From contig PNMZ01000007.1 in assembly GCA_013823945.1 (NCBI GenBank), forward strand, positions 1 through 64,000: DNA of 64,000 nucleotides, in the 5' to 3' direction. Under the pieces are notes generated by a model that worked only from the letters and a program-made list of their open reading frames with translations, had not been told where the DNA came from and searched no databases. Numbering within the stretch: the first letter of the stretch is position 1; every line of letters starts with the position of its first letter. Source of the stretch: a bacterium (GTDB taxonomy: Bacteria; Armatimonadota; Fimbriimonadia; Fimbriimonadales; Fimbriimonadaceae). This document shows, one piece after another, positions 1 through 9,985 of the stretch. Position numbers and translations under genes: made by a program.

Positions 1-7
1 TTGGGAG

Positions 8-1168
8 ATGATGTGGGGGAAGGAAGTTGACCTGGCGATGGGGGCAGGGGATGATTGGTCAGCGCGGGGGTGGGTGGCGGTTGATCCACCGATGGATGGG
101 ATTTTGATTGATGCGATGGCGGATCCGTTTTCGTTGACAGCGGATTGGGTGAAGCCAGAGACGGCTGCAGAACGGGCAGACATGTTGGGGAAGTTGAAAA
201 ATTGGCGGGAGGCAGCCCAGAAGGAGAAGAGCCGCGATGAGGGGTGGCCTGAAGAAGAGGTGAGTTCCCGGTTTGGGGTGGTGGTTGCGGCCTTGGTTTT
301 GGAGAGCCGGCTCTTAGCCTTGTCGGGAGATGAGGCAGGGGCTCGGAGTCGGGCTATAGAAACCTTGGTTGTTGCGCGGGAGGCGGTCGAGTCAGCTCCA
401 GGATTGGTGAAGGCGGATGTTTTTCCTTCCTATTTGATTGCAGCAGAGGCGATATCTCAGTTTCAGCTCAAGCCGGAGGAAGTCCGGGCAGTTCTGGAGC
501 AGTTGGACTTGAATCTAGTCGAAACGCTTGGTTATTCAATTGATGGCGAATTGAGTGAGTCCAAGTTGAGCGGCATTTTGGACAAGCTCAATGGGGGTCG
601 TGATGCGGCGGAGGTTTTGATGGCGGTTGATCCGATGGAACTGGGTGGGGAGACCGGCGTCCAGACTCAGTTACAGAAAGTGTTGGACGATGCGCGGTCG
701 GTTGTGAACATTGAGAAGTGTGCGAAATTGGCAAAGGAGCTTTATGAATCGAAATCTCCGGCAACTTTTGACGAGCTGCGGTCTAGGCGGGCGATATTGG
801 AGGAACGCGTTGTGGGGGCGTGGGGAACTGATATTTTGAGTCAGCGACCAGAGGAATGGGATTTGGTGTCGGTGGGGAAATCCGTTGGCGGATCAGATAA
901 TGCGGTGGGAGTCTTGGTTTTTGGGCAGATGGAGCGAAACTGGTTGACGAAAATTGAGAGTGCGTATATGACGCAGATGAATTTGGATGCAATACGGTTG
1001 TCATTAGGCGAAAAGTACGGGGTTGAGATGAAGTTGGTTGATCGTCTCACGGGCGAGGCTTATGTTGTTGACAAAGCGAATGGGGTTTTGCGAAGCAGTT
1101 TGGTGGAGGTTGATCCGCAGTTTATCTTTGTTAATCAGATTGTTCAGAATGGAGTGCCGCTACTGTAA
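8..1168 (+). CDS. hypothetical protein, possibly 5'-truncated by the window edge
   Basis: I do not recognise a family. The frame is open to the first bases of the window, so the ATG at position 8 may be internal; the only purine-rich stretch (GGGAG) abuts this ATG and is too close to act as a normal ribosome site. The 386-residue product is acidic and mostly helical in appearance, with no signal peptide or membrane segment in the visible part. The C-terminal 100 residues alternate beta-like and charged segments. It ends 84 bases before the aconitase start on the same strand and could share a transcript. Function unknown. Confidence 0.6.
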   Translation: MMWGKEVDLAMGAGDDWSARGWVAVDPPMDGILIDAMADPFSLTADWVKPETAAERADMLGKLKNWREAAQKEKSRDEGWPEEEVSSRFGVVVAALVLESRLLALSGDEAGARSRAIETLVVAREAVESAPGLVKADVFPSYLIAAEAISQFQLKPEEVRAVLEQLDLNLVETLGYSIDGELSESKLSGILDKLNGGRDAAEVLMAVDPMELGGETGVQTQLQKVLDDARSVVNIEKCAKLAKELYESKSPATFDELRSRRAILEERVVGAWGTDILSQRPEEWDLVSVGKSVGGSDNAVGVLVFGQMERNWLTKIESAYMTQMNLDAIRLSLGEKYGVEMKLVDRLTGEAYVVDKANGVLRSSLVEVDPQFIFVNQIVQNGVPLL

Positions 1169-1252
1169 TGGTTTGTTAGTCTGTCCCGTTTGGTAGGGGT
1201 CTGGCAGGTAACCTTTGGGGTACCGAAAATCCATTGGGACGCAACGCGAACT

Positions 1253-3889
1253 ATGAACAGCTTTAACACCAAAACCACGGCTTCACTTGGCGGTCAATCC
1301 GTCACATTTTTCAACATGAAGGCATTGGAGGGGGCAGGTTTTAATGTTGCGCGGTTGCCTTATGCGCACCGGGTTTTGCTTGAAAATTTGTTGCGCAGTG
1401 AGGACGGAGTGAACGTTCGCAAGGCGGACATTGAGGCGTTGTTGAATTGGGATGCAACGGCAACACCGGATGCTGAGATTGCCTTTACGCCGGCGCGGGT
1501 ATTGTTGCAGGATTTTACGGGGGTTCCATGTGTGGTGGACATGGCGAGTATGCGGGACGCGATGGCGGAGTTGGGGGGAGATCCGGAGAAGATCAATCCG
1601 TTGCAGCCGGTTGAGTTGGTCATTGACCACTCAGTTCAGATTGATAGTTACGGGAAAGATGCGAGTTTACAGATCAATTTGGACTTGGAATTTGAGCGAA
1701 ATAATGAGCGATATGAATTTTTGAAGTGGGGACAAGGTGCGCTTGAGAATTTTAAGGTGGTTCCGCCGAACACGGGGATTTGCCACCAAGTGAATTTGGA
1801 ATATTTGGCTCGTGTTGTGATGCAGGCGGATGGGGTGGCCTATCTGGATACGCTGGTGGGGACGGATAGCCACACGACGATGATCAACGGATTGGGAGTT
1901 TTGGGATGGGGAGTTGGGGGAATTGAAGCAGAAGCGGCGATGTTGGGTCAGCCGGTGAGCATGTTGATTCCTCAGGTGGTCGGCTTTAAGTTGACGGGCA
2001 AGCTGCCGGAAGGGGCGACCGCGACGGATCTGGTTTTAACCGTGACTGAAATGCTCCGCAAGCACGGAGTTGTCGGGAAATTTGTTGAGTTCTATGGTCC
2101 GGGGATTACAAATATGCCGCTGGCGGATCGGGCAACGATTGCGAACATGGCTCCCGAATATGGCGCGACTTGTGGTTTGTTCCCGGTGGACGAGGAAACG
2201 CTGCGGTACTTGATGGTGAGCGGCCGGGCCGAATCTCAAGTTGCTTTGGTTCGTGACTACTATGCGGCGCAAGGTTTGTTGCACACGGCGGATTCGGCAG
2301 AGGCGGAGTATAGCTCTCGGTTGGAGTTGGACATGGGTTCGGTCAAGCCGAGCGTAGCCGGTCCAAAGCGGCCCCAGGATCGAGCAGAGCTTAGCAAGGC
2401 GAAAGAGACGTTTTTTGAAGCTTTTCCGGATGCGACGGGATCTGCTGATGCGCTTTCGCACGGAAGCGTGGTGATTGCTTCGATCACGAGTTGCACAAAC
2501 ACGAGTAATCCCAGCGTGATGGTCGCGGCGGGATTGGTGGCTCGGAAGGCCCGCGCGCTTGGCATGACTCCGAAGCCGTGGGTTAAGACCTCTTTGGCAC
2601 CGGGAAGTCGGGTGGTCGAGCGGTATTTAGAAGCAGCCGGATTGCAGGAAGATTTGGATGCAATTGGGTTCAACATTGTGGGTTTTGGGTGTACGACATG
2701 CATTGGGAATTCCGGTCCCTTGCCGGATGAAGTTGCGGCGGTTGTTCGAGAGAAAGATTTGACCGTTGTCAGTGTTTTGAGTGGGAACCGGAACTTTGAG
2801 GGCCGGGTGAACCAGGATGTGAAGGCGAACTACTTGATGTCACCGCCGTTGGTCGTTGCGTACAGCTTTGCAGGAACGATTGACATTGATTTGGCTAATG
2901 ATCCGATTGCAACTGATCGCGACGGGAATGCGGTTTATTTGCGCGATGTTTGGCCGAGTCAACAGGAGATTGCGGATGTCGTGGAGCAGAACATCACCCG
3001 TGAGATGTTTACCAAGAGTTACGCCACAGTTTTTGAGGGTGATGACAAGTGGAAGGCGATCGAGGTTTCGGGAGGGCAGCGGTACGAGTGGGATGAGAAT
3101 TCGACTTATGTTAAGCAGGCTCCGTTCTTTGCCGGAATGCCGAAAGATGCACCGGATTCGGTTGAAGACTTGAATGGCCTGAAGTGTTTGGCAAAATTGG
3201 GGGATTCGGTGACGACGGATCACATTTCTCCGGCGGGATCGATCAAAGCGACTTCACCGGCAGGGACTTACTTGATTGAACGCGGGGTTTCTCCGCATTT
3301 GTTCAACAGCTATGGGGCGCGGCGTGGCAATGACGAAGTGATGGTTCGAGGAACGTTTGCAAATATTCGGTTGCGGAACCAGTTGGCACCGGGAACTGAG
3401 GGTGGGTTCACGACGAACTACTTATCGGGCGAAGTGACTTCGATTTATGACGCGGCGATTGATTATCAGAAAAATGGAATTGGATTGGTTGTCTTGGCGG
3501 GTAAGGAGTATGGGACTGGTTCGAGTCGTGACTGGGCGGCCAAGGGCACTCGGCTGTTGGGCGTGAAGGCAGTAATTGCGGAGAGCTTTGAGCGCATTCA
3601 CCGGTCGAATCTGATCGGGATGGGGGTTTTGCCGCTTCAGTATCAGGATGGTCAGACGGCAGAGTCACTGGGATTGACGGGAGAAGAAGAGTTCTCGGTG
3701 ATTGGTTTGAGCGCGGGCGTGGCGTCTAAGTTCTCGGGCGGGAAAATGTTGCATGTTCGGGCGACGACGGAAGACGGTCGGGTTACGGCTTTTGACGTAG
3801 TTTGCCGTTTGGATACACCGACAGAGATGGACTATTACCGCCACGGTGGGGTCTTGCAGTATGTTCTGCGGGGCTTGCTCAAAGGGTGA
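1253..3889 (+). CDS. acnA: aconitate hydratase A
   Basis: Cytosolic TCA-cycle enzyme interconverting citrate and isocitrate through a [4Fe-4S] cluster. The three cluster cysteines are visible at about 414 (TSCTNTSNP), 480 and 483 ([11 protein letters not shown]); the first two are 66 residues apart, the same spacing as C435 and C501 of E. coli AcnA. The C-terminal swivel domain has [13 protein letters not shown] and [13 protein letters not shown]. An upstream TTG at 1190 would add 21 non-homologous residues, so I chose the ATG at 1253, giving 878 residues, normal for the AcnA/IRP-type family. No strong ribosome site precedes it. DUF2200 and DUF554 genes follow closely on the same strand. Confidence 0.97.
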   Translation: MNSFNTKTTASLGGQSVTFFNMKALEGAGFNVARLPYAHRVLLENLLRSEDGVNVRKADIEALLNWDATATPDAEIAFTPARVLLQDFTGVPCVVDMASMRDAMAELGGDPEKINPLQPVELVIDHSVQIDSYGKDASLQINLDLEFERNNERYEFLKWGQGALENFKVVPPNTGICHQVNLEYLARVVMQADGVAYLDTLVGTDSHTTMINGLGVLGWGVGGIEAEAAMLGQPVSMLIPQVVGFKLTGKLPEGATATDLVLTVTEMLRKHGVVGKFVEFYGPGITNMPLADRATIANMAPEYGATCGLFPVDEETLRYLMVSGRAESQVALVRDYYAAQGLLHTADSAEAEYSSRLELDMGSVKPSVAGPKRPQDRAELSKAKETFFEAFPDATGSADALSHGSVVIASITSCTNTSNPSVMVAAGLVARKARALGMTPKPWVKTSLAPGSRVVERYLEAAGLQEDLDAIGFNIVGFGCTTCIGNSGPLPDEVAAVVREKDLTVVSVLSGNRNFEGRVNQDVKANYLMSPPLVVAYSFAGTIDIDLANDPIATDRDGNAVYLRDVWPSQQEIADVVEQNITREMFTKSYATVFEGDDKWKAIEVSGGQRYEWDENSTYVKQAPFFAGMPKDAPDSVEDLNGLKCLAKLGDSVTTDHISPAGSIKATSPAGTYLIERGVSPHLFNSYGARRGNDEVMVRGTFANIRLRNQLAPGTEGGFTTNYLSGEVTSIYDAAIDYQKNGIGLVVLAGKEYGTGSSRDWAAKGTRLLGVKAVIAESFERIHRSNLIGMGVLPLQYQDGQTAESLGLTGEEEFSVIGLSAGVASKFSGGKMLHVRATTEDGRVTAFDVVCRLDTPTEMDYYRHGGVLQYVLRGLLKG

Positions 3890-3898
3890 TGAGCTTGA

Positions 3899-4246
3899 AT
3901 GAGTCATCGCGTTTACAAGATGAGCTTCGCTGGGCTTTACCGAGCGTATCTGAACAAGGTTAAGCGGAAGGGTCGGACAAAGGAGGAGCTGGATGAGGTG
4001 ATCCGTTGGTTCACGGGTCACACTCAGGAGTCTTTGGATGCGGAATTGGTCAATGAGACGATCATTGAAGAGTTTGTAGCCGGGGCTCCGGCTTTGAATC
4101 CCAATCGGCTGTTGATCACGGGGGTTGTTTGCGGGGTTCGGGTCGAAGAAGTTGAGGAAGAATTGATGCGTGAACTCCGGTATATGGACAAGCTTGTGGA
4201 TGAACTCGCGAAGGGGAGAGTTATCGGAAAGATATTGCGGAGTTAA
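3899..4246 (+). CDS. DUF2200 family protein
   Basis: Small 115-residue protein of a widespread uncharacterised family. The N-terminus MSHRVYKMSFAGLY and the following GRTKEELDEVIRWFTG are the family hallmark. No membrane segment or signal is visible, so a cytoplasmic location is expected. It starts nine bases after the aconitase stop and is probably co-transcribed with it; that position gives no functional clue beyond shared expression. Biochemical role unknown. Confidence 0.85.
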   Translation: MSHRVYKMSFAGLYRAYLNKVKRKGRTKEELDEVIRWFTGHTQESLDAELVNETIIEEFVAGAPALNPNRLLITGVVCGVRVEEVEEELMRELRYMDKLVDELAKGRVIGKILRS

Positions 4247-4262
4247 ATGAGTTGAGACTTTG

Positions 4263-4988
4263 ATGAAAACTCTCTCATTTCGCGGTCTGGGAACAGTTCT
4301 CAATACCCTATTAGTTGTCATTGGTTCATTGATCGGGCTTGCGGTTGGGGGGAGTTTTCCAGATCGGGTTCAGGAGGTGGCGATTTTTGGGATTGGGTTG
4401 ATCACGATGGGGTTGGGAGTTCAGATGTTCTTGCGGACGAAGAATCCGTTGGTGACGGTCGGGGCGATTTGTTTGGGCGGCATCTTAGGGGCTTTGATGG
4501 GATTGGATTTTGGGGTTGAATCTCTGGCGGAGTGGGCGAGGGTGAGTTTGGGGGGTGATAGTCGGTTTAACGAGGGATTTGTTACCGCTTGTGTGCTGTT
4601 TTGCATTGGGCCGATGACATTGATGGGGTGTTTGCAGGATGCTTTGGAGCGAAAGATTGAGTTGTTGGGCTTAAAAAGTTTGCTGGATGGAGTGAGTTCG
4701 ATTTTTATGGCGGCGGCTTTGGGGGTCGGAGTTTTGGTTTCGGCGGTGTTTGTCTTAGTATTTCAAGGACTACTGACAGGTCTGGCGGGGTTTTTGTCCG
4801 GTTTTGCCAAGGATGAGGAGCTCGTTGGAGAATCGGTCGCTTGTGGCGGGGTGATCATGTTGGCGATTGGACTGAACATTACGGGGATCAGAGAGTTTTC
4901 AAGTGTTTTATTCTTGCCTTCACTTTTCTTGGCACCAGTGATGGCGGCAGGGAGCCGACGGGTATTGGCTCGTTTTTCAAAAGAGTAG
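4263..4988 (+). CDS. DUF554 integral membrane protein
   Basis: Polytopic inner-membrane protein of 241 residues with about six to seven hydrophobic segments. Features of the DUF554 family are the N-terminal GTVLNTLLVVIGSLIGL, the glycine-rich GIGLITMGLGVQMFL and the central FCIGPMTLMGCLQDAL. Family members are generally annotated as possible transporters but the substrate is not known. A TTG lies directly before the ATG at 4263; the ATG is the more likely start. It follows DUF2200 by 16 bases and is likely in the same transcript as acnA. Confidence 0.88.
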   Translation: MKTLSFRGLGTVLNTLLVVIGSLIGLAVGGSFPDRVQEVAIFGIGLITMGLGVQMFLRTKNPLVTVGAICLGGILGALMGLDFGVESLAEWARVSLGGDSRFNEGFVTACVLFCIGPMTLMGCLQDALERKIELLGLKSLLDGVSSIFMAAALGVGVLVSAVFVLVFQGLLTGLAGFLSGFAKDEELVGESVACGGVIMLAIGLNITGIREFSSVLFLPSLFLAPVMAAGSRRVLARFSKE

Positions 4989-5009
4989 TTTCTGAGAGTG
5001 GGGTTTGGC

Positions 5010-5015
5010 TAGACT
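5010..5015 (+). promoter_or_regulatory. candidate leaderless -10 box (TAGACT) for S9 peptidase
   Basis: TAGACT ends exactly seven bases before the ATG at 5023, no Shine-Dalgarno sequence is present and no -35 box is recognisable. The same TANNNT-N7-start layout recurs at four other genes here, as in Deinococcus-type leaderless promoters. Confidence 0.45.
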
Positions 5016-5022
5016 CTTAATC

Positions 5023-7089
5023 ATGCGCAGGTCTTTGCTTTTGGTGGGTTTGGTTTTGTCGAGTTTGGGGATTGCTCAGGATCGCTGGCCGTTGATGCCG
5101 GGATACAAAGAGATGCAAGCGGGGGCTGCCGCTGGACGAGATTGGAAGGTTTCGCAGTTGCGGGGGCAATGGGTGGGGAATACAAAGTATCGGTTTGAGG
5201 ACTTGGATGGGGCCAAAGAAGTTGATTTGGGCACGGGGGATGTGGACGTCTTGGATATTGAATTGGTCTGGCCAGAGCCGAAGCCGCAGAGGATGCCGGA
5301 GCGTGGTCGGCAATTTGAGACTGTTCAGTCTGCGGACAAAACAATGACGGCGACCTATCGCAATGGGAATGTGATTTTGACTCGGGGTGGGCAAGAGATT
5401 GCCGTGACGACAACAGGCAAGGGCACGGGGGGTGAAAAATTTGGAACCGGAAGTTGGGTTTACGGAGAAGAGCTATCACAGGTCGATGCGATGGGCTTTT
5501 CCCCGGACGGCAAATGGCTTTGGTATTACGGATTCAATGAGACGGGCGTACCGCTTTATTACATTGCGACGGATCAGTTGAAGCAGATTTCGGCCCTGGA
5601 TGTTGAGGCATATCCGAAACCAGGGACGGCGAATCCGAAGGTTGATCTGTATGTTTATTCAATTGAGACTGGTCAATCCAAAAAGGTTAAAGTCCGGGAT
5701 GGCGAGTTCGATAATGGGTTGGGGCACTATGTTTACGGGATGAGTTGGCTTGATGACAGTTCGGAGTTGTTGTATCACCGGATGGATCGACGGCAAAAGA
5801 TTCGGGAATTGGTTGCTTATGATCCGGTTAAGAATTCAGTCCGTTTGGTTGACCGTGAGGAAAATGCAGCGGCGTGGGTTGAGTTTGCTCCAGTTCGGGA
5901 TATGGTGAGTCGGCCTGCGCGCCAGAATCCAGTTTCTGGTCGAAATTTTCTGTTCATGAGCGAGTTGGACGGTTTTTGGAATATCTTTCGTATGGATGTT
6001 AAAGCTGGTCGCCGAACTCAGGTAACCAAGCATGAAGCAGATGTGGGGGGGATTCTCGGGATTTATCCTGAGAGTGATACGATGTATTACACGGTCGGAG
6101 ATGGAGATACGCCGTATCATCATCAGGTTTATCGCTCCAAGCTCGATGGGACAAATGCGGTTCGGTTAACCGACCCTAAATTCCACAACTCGGCCACCGT
6201 CAGTCCTGATGGGAGAGCCCTGGCAGTTGTATACCAAACTGACCGTGAGGCACCCCGATTGCGAATTATTGACCGAACGGGCAAAAATGTGAATAACCCG
6301 GTCGTCAAGTCGTTTTCAGCGCCTGCGGGGGACGCGCGTCAGGTGCGGTGGTTCAGCTTTCCGAGCTTGGATGGGACTGTGACTCTGTGGGGTAAGTATG
6401 AGCTACCGAGTAGTTATCGAGAAGGTCAGAAGTTGCCAATTTTGTTCTCGGTTTACGGGGGTCCGATTCCGGGCCGAGGTGCAGGGATGACTTTTGACAA
6501 ACCTGATCCAGTTTCGGAGGCTGGTTTTGCGATTGTTGATGTTTATGTGCGGGGTGGGAATGGTCGCGGTCGGGATTTTCGGAATGCGATTTATCGAAGG
6601 ATGGGGATTGTTGAGATTGATGATTTTGCGGCGGGAGCGATGGCTCTGCGGAAGATGCCTTGGGCGGACACGAGCCGGGTTGGGATTTATGGAACATCGT
6701 ACGGTGGATATTCCAGCGCGATGAGCGTTTTGCGGTATCCGGAATTGTTTCATGCAGGAAGCTCAAGCAGCATGGTGAGTGACTGGCGGCTCTATGATTC
6801 GACTTATACTGAGCGGTACATGGATTTGTTGGAAGAGAACTTGGCGGGTTATGATCGTGGGACTTGTATGACCTATGCGAAAGACTTGAAAGGCTGGTTG
6901 ATGCTCTACTTTGGAACGCTTGACAATAACACGCATCCGGCGAACACATATCAGCTGTCAAATGCCTTGCTAAAAGCGGGCAAATACCACGAATTGCAGG
7001 CGGGGGTTGACCAAGGACATACGGGTTTGAACTTCGCACGGATGATGGAGTTTTTTACAGAACGTTTGATCTTAAATCCGAAGAAGTGA
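5023..7089 (+). CDS. secreted S9-family prolyl oligopeptidase (DPP-IV-like)
   Basis: Exported serine peptidase that would cleave peptides, often after proline, in the periplasm. The 688-residue product starts with a signal peptide (RRSLLLVGLVLSSLGIAQ), followed by an N-terminal beta-propeller region (about 90-430) and a C-terminal alpha/beta-hydrolase domain. The catalytic triad is visible: Ser559 in GTSYGGYS, Asp634 in FGTLDNNTHP and His666 in DQGHTGL. The ATG at 5023 was chosen over the TTG at 5005 because it places the signal peptide at the N-terminus. It is transcribed from its own likely leaderless promoter. It resembles dipeptidyl peptidase IV more than acylaminoacyl peptidase, but exact specificity cannot be read from sequence. 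Confidence 0.92.
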   Translation: MRRSLLLVGLVLSSLGIAQDRWPLMPGYKEMQAGAAAGRDWKVSQLRGQWVGNTKYRFEDLDGAKEVDLGTGDVDVLDIELVWPEPKPQRMPERGRQFETVQSADKTMTATYRNGNVILTRGGQEIAVTTTGKGTGGEKFGTGSWVYGEELSQVDAMGFSPDGKWLWYYGFNETGVPLYYIATDQLKQISALDVEAYPKPGTANPKVDLYVYSIETGQSKKVKVRDGEFDNGLGHYVYGMSWLDDSSELLYHRMDRRQKIRELVAYDPVKNSVRLVDREENAAAWVEFAPVRDMVSRPARQNPVSGRNFLFMSELDGFWNIFRMDVKAGRRTQVTKHEADVGGILGIYPESDTMYYTVGDGDTPYHHQVYRSKLDGTNAVRLTDPKFHNSATVSPDGRALAVVYQTDREAPRLRIIDRTGKNVNNPVVKSFSAPAGDARQVRWFSFPSLDGTVTLWGKYELPSSYREGQKLPILFSVYGGPIPGRGAGMTFDKPDPVSEAGFAIVDVYVRGGNGRGRDFRNAIYRRMGIVEIDDFAAGAMALRKMPWADTSRVGIYGTSYGGYSSAMSVLRYPELFHAGSSSSMVSDWRLYDSTYTERYMDLLEENLAGYDRGTCMTYAKDLKGWLMLYFGTLDNNTHPANTYQLSNALLKAGKYHELQAGVDQGHTGLNFARMMEFFTERLILNPKK

Positions 7090-7092
7090 GTT

Positions 7093-8553
7093 TTAGACTG
7101 TGTTGTCTTGAATAAATTGTTCGGCTGACCGAAAGAGAATGCTTTTTCGGTCAGAGTTCATCTTTTCAAGTTGATTGACCATCATTCCCATGCGATTATT
7201 GCGGGTGAGCTGTTCGCGGTGATCGAGGATGAACTTCCAATAAAGGCCATCCCATGTATCGCACCAGTCTCCTCGGGCAAAGTTGGACATTTTGAGGATG
7301 TAGGCACTCCCAGAGATGTAGGGTTTGGTGGCGAAGGTTGGTCCATCGGCGAATTGGGACATTCCGTAGATATTGGGAGCCATGACCCAATCGGCGGAAT
7401 CGATGAAATGCTCCATAAACCATGAGTAGACCTCGTCAGGGTTTATGCCAGACATGAGCATGGGGGAACCGAGAACCATGAGGCGCTCGATGTGGTGACA
7501 CCAGCCGTGACGGATGACGGACTTAATTGTGTGATCGAGAGGAGGAAGCCCGGTGGTGCCGTCGTACCACGAGGGGGCCATTTTTCTGGCGGGGCCGAAA
7601 GGTTTGAACTCAGTTTGGTTCGATTCGTAATCTTGGGCAACGTGATAGATAAATTCACGCCATCCGATCAGTTGTCGGATAAACCCTTCTTTGCTGGCGA
7701 AGGGGGCGTCTGATTCGAGGATTCTTTGAATGATTTCGCCTGGGAGGAGGAGTCCACAATTGATGAGCGGACTGAGGAGGCTGTGCCAGAGTGTGTGGTT
7801 TTGATCGTGGATGGCGTCCTCGTATGGGCCGAAGTTATGGAGTCGGAACTCGATGAAATTTTCGAGTTCTTTGAGGGCTTGGGCCCGGGTGACGGGCCAG
7901 TCAAAGTTAGCGGCATTTCCGGGGTGATTTGGAAACAGTTCTTTTACGGTTGCGATGACATTTTGGGTTAGCTGATCGGGAGGGAACCGAGGGGTTGTGG
8001 GGGGTACGACTGATTTGGGAATTGATTTACGGTTGTCTTCATCGAAACTCCATTGTCCGCCGATGGGGTTATTGCTCTCGACAAGGATGTTGAGGCGGCG
8101 ACGTTGTTCGACATAGAAGTCGGCCATAAGGAGTCGGCGGTGGCTTTTGCGATACGTGAGCCAGGTTTCTCGTGGGGTAAGGAACGATGGGTTTGGGAGA
8201 ATCGTGAATTTGATTTCTGGGAGAGCGGAATGGAGAAGGGGGAGTAGGAAGGGATCGGCGGGATTATAGACCAGAAGTTCATTAATATTTTTAGACTGAA
8301 GGATTTGGGCAAGATGAGACGAGAAAGATTGTTGAGAAGGAGAGAGTTCTGAATAATAGATGGTTCGGTCTTTTAGTTTGAGGGCCTTGGCGTGGTGACG
8401 CATCGCGGAGAGGAAAAGGACGATTTTCTGTTGGTGATGGCGGGTCCGTGTGCAAAGTTCCCAGTCTTCGCACATGATGATGGGCGTCGATTTGGGGATG
8501 TCGGGGTGTTCGGGGAAGAGCTGATCTCCCAGGATGAGGGCGGCTTGCGGCAC
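7093..8553 (-). CDS. cryptochrome/photolyase-related protein, (6-4) photolyase clade, lacking Fe-S cysteines
   Basis: Flavoprotein of the prokaryotic (6-4) photolyase group (DPRP family), expected to repair UV photoproducts in DNA using light. Family marks are ALILGDQLFPEH near the N-terminus, VEQRRRLNILVE with GGQWSFDEDNRKS, and the C-terminal YGMSQFADGP and WDGLYWKFI. The [4Fe-4S]-type members have a CxxC plus a third Cys between the SxMS and LYW motifs; here that segment is short (SNFARGDWCDTWDGLYW) with one Cys, so no cluster is expected. Cluster-less members of this clade are known. The start is uncertain: I chose the GTG at 8553, just before the conserved N-terminus, over a TTG at 8646. 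It converges with the S9 peptidase gene. Confidence 0.87.
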   Translation of the reverse strand: MPQAALILGDQLFPEHPDIPKSTPIIMCEDWELCTRTRHHQQKIVLFLSAMRHHAKALKLKDRTIYYSELSPSQQSFSSHLAQILQSKNINELLVYNPADPFLLPLLHSALPEIKFTILPNPSFLTPRETWLTYRKSHRRLLMADFYVEQRRRLNILVESNNPIGGQWSFDEDNRKSIPKSVVPPTTPRFPPDQLTQNVIATVKELFPNHPGNAANFDWPVTRAQALKELENFIEFRLHNFGPYEDAIHDQNHTLWHSLLSPLINCGLLLPGEIIQRILESDAPFASKEGFIRQLIGWREFIYHVAQDYESNQTEFKPFGPARKMAPSWYDGTTGLPPLDHTIKSVIRHGWCHHIERLMVLGSPMLMSGINPDEVYSWFMEHFIDSADWVMAPNIYGMSQFADGPTFATKPYISGSAYILKMSNFARGDWCDTWDGLYWKFILDHREQLTRNNRMGMMVNQLEKMNSDRKSILFRSAEQFIQDNTV

Positions 8554-8727
8554 GAGTTGATCTACGGGTTGGATGACGGAAGGGTGAACCAAGATTAGAT
8601 GAATTGCGTTTGAGAGAAGATCCGAATATGCGTCAACCCCTCCCAACCCTCCCTAATCCCCGCCTTCGCGAGGATAGGCATGGGGAGAGACAATGCTCTG
8701 ATGTTCATTGTGGGCATATGAAAGTTC

Positions 8728-9972
8728 TTATATCACGATGAGGATGTCGCGGAAGCGAATGAGTGCGGCGATGACGGCGCGAGTGCGGATGATATCGCGG
8801 CTACCTCTGAAGTGGAGGCGGTGGACAGCATTGCCTTGGGGTGAAGCAATTCCAACGAAAACAAGTCCGCTCGCTTTGGGTGAAGGGGGTTCGTCGAGGG
8901 GGACGGCTCCCGCGACGCCGGTGATACTGATCGCGAAGTCAGTTTGGGCTAGTTCGCGGGCCCCGGTTGCCATTTCGATGGCAGTTGGTTCGGCGACGGT
9001 GCCGTGAGTTCGGAGGGTTTCCAGGTCTACACCCAGTTCGCGGTGTTTGCTTTCGGCGGAATAGGTGACGAATCCTGCGGGAAAGACTTTTGAACTGCCA
9101 TCGATGCTCGTGAATTCGGCCGCAAGGAGTCCACCAGTGCACGATTCAGCGGTTGCGATGGTTTGGCCACGTCGAGTCAATTCTTGGATGATCCATGCGG
9201 CGAGGGATTCTTCTCCCTCGGCGTAGATGGCGGAACCGAGGATGGTGTGGATTTGATCGGCAATAGGGTTGATGATCTTGTCAGCTTCCTCTGTCGTTGC
9301 CGCAGAAGTGGTGATGCGGAGATGGACTTCCCCAGTTTTGGCGTAAGGGGCAACGGTCGGGTTTTTAGCATCCATGAGGGAAGCCAGTTTTTCGCCGATG
9401 ATGGCTTCGGAGACCCCGACAACGCGTAGGGTTCGGCTGTGGAGAGGGTCACCGGAATGGATTTGGCCGAGGATTTCTTTGACCGGGCCGGCGAGCATGG
9501 GGCCGAATTCACTTTTTGGACCTGGGAGTGCGAAGATGTGGTGATTGTCTTTTTCCGTGTGAAGTCCGGGCGCGGTTCCGTTGGGGTTGGGAATTGGGGT
9601 TCCGGAGGGCGGCCTCTCGGCCTGGCGGAATTGGGATTCGGACATTTTAAGTCCGCGCTTACCATATTCTTCGATGAGGTGGGCTTTGATGGCTTCGTCA
9701 AGAGTGAGTTCCTCGCCGATTGACTGGGCGATGGCGAGTCGGGTGAGGTCGTCGGGTGTTGGTCCGAGTCCGCCGATGGTGAAGATAATTTCAGCGCGGG
9801 TGAGAGCGAGTTGGATGGCTTCGACGATGCGGGGGAGGTTATCGCCGACGGTTTGACGATGGGTGTGGGTGATGCCTTGGCGGGCGAGAAATTCTCCGAG
9901 CGTTGCAGCGTTCGTATCGGTGATTTGTCCGAGAAGAAGTTCGGTTCCAATGGAGATGATTTCCGCCCGCAT
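8728..9972 (-). CDS. cinA: CinA family protein (competence/damage-inducible; NMN amidase)
   Basis: 414-residue two-domain protein. The N-terminal domain (about 1-170, EIISIGTELLLGQITDTNA and FTIGGLGPTPDDLTR) is the molybdopterin-binding-like domain with ADP-ribose pyrophosphatase activity in studied homologues. The C-terminal domain (about 250-414, IATAESCTGGLLAAEFTSI and DFAISITGVAG) is the PncC-type nicotinamide mononucleotide deamidase. Together they recycle pyridine nucleotides. The frame extends upstream to 10215, but the ATG at 9972 gives the conserved N-terminus. It starts 13 bases downstream of the PrcB-like gene, so the two are probably one transcript. Confidence 0.95.
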   Translation of the reverse strand: MRAEIISIGTELLLGQITDTNAATLGEFLARQGITHTHRQTVGDNLPRIVEAIQLALTRAEIIFTIGGLGPTPDDLTRLAIAQSIGEELTLDEAIKAHLIEEYGKRGLKMSESQFRQAERPPSGTPIPNPNGTAPGLHTEKDNHHIFALPGPKSEFGPMLAGPVKEILGQIHSGDPLHSRTLRVVGVSEAIIGEKLASLMDAKNPTVAPYAKTGEVHLRITTSAATTEEADKIINPIADQIHTILGSAIYAEGEESLAAWIIQELTRRGQTIATAESCTGGLLAAEFTSIDGSSKVFPAGFVTYSAESKHRELGVDLETLRTHGTVAEPTAIEMATGARELAQTDFAISITGVAGAVPLDEPPSPKASGLVFVGIASPQGNAVHRLHFRGSRDIIRTRAVIAALIRFRDILIVI

Positions 9973-9985
9973 GGTTGGGGTGAGG

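Noticed and set aside
8640-8700. Another copy of the CCTCCCC hairpin repeat near the photolyase start
   Set aside because: Only short C-rich stretches match (CCCTCCC); the paired G-rich arm of the other copies is not present at the same distance.
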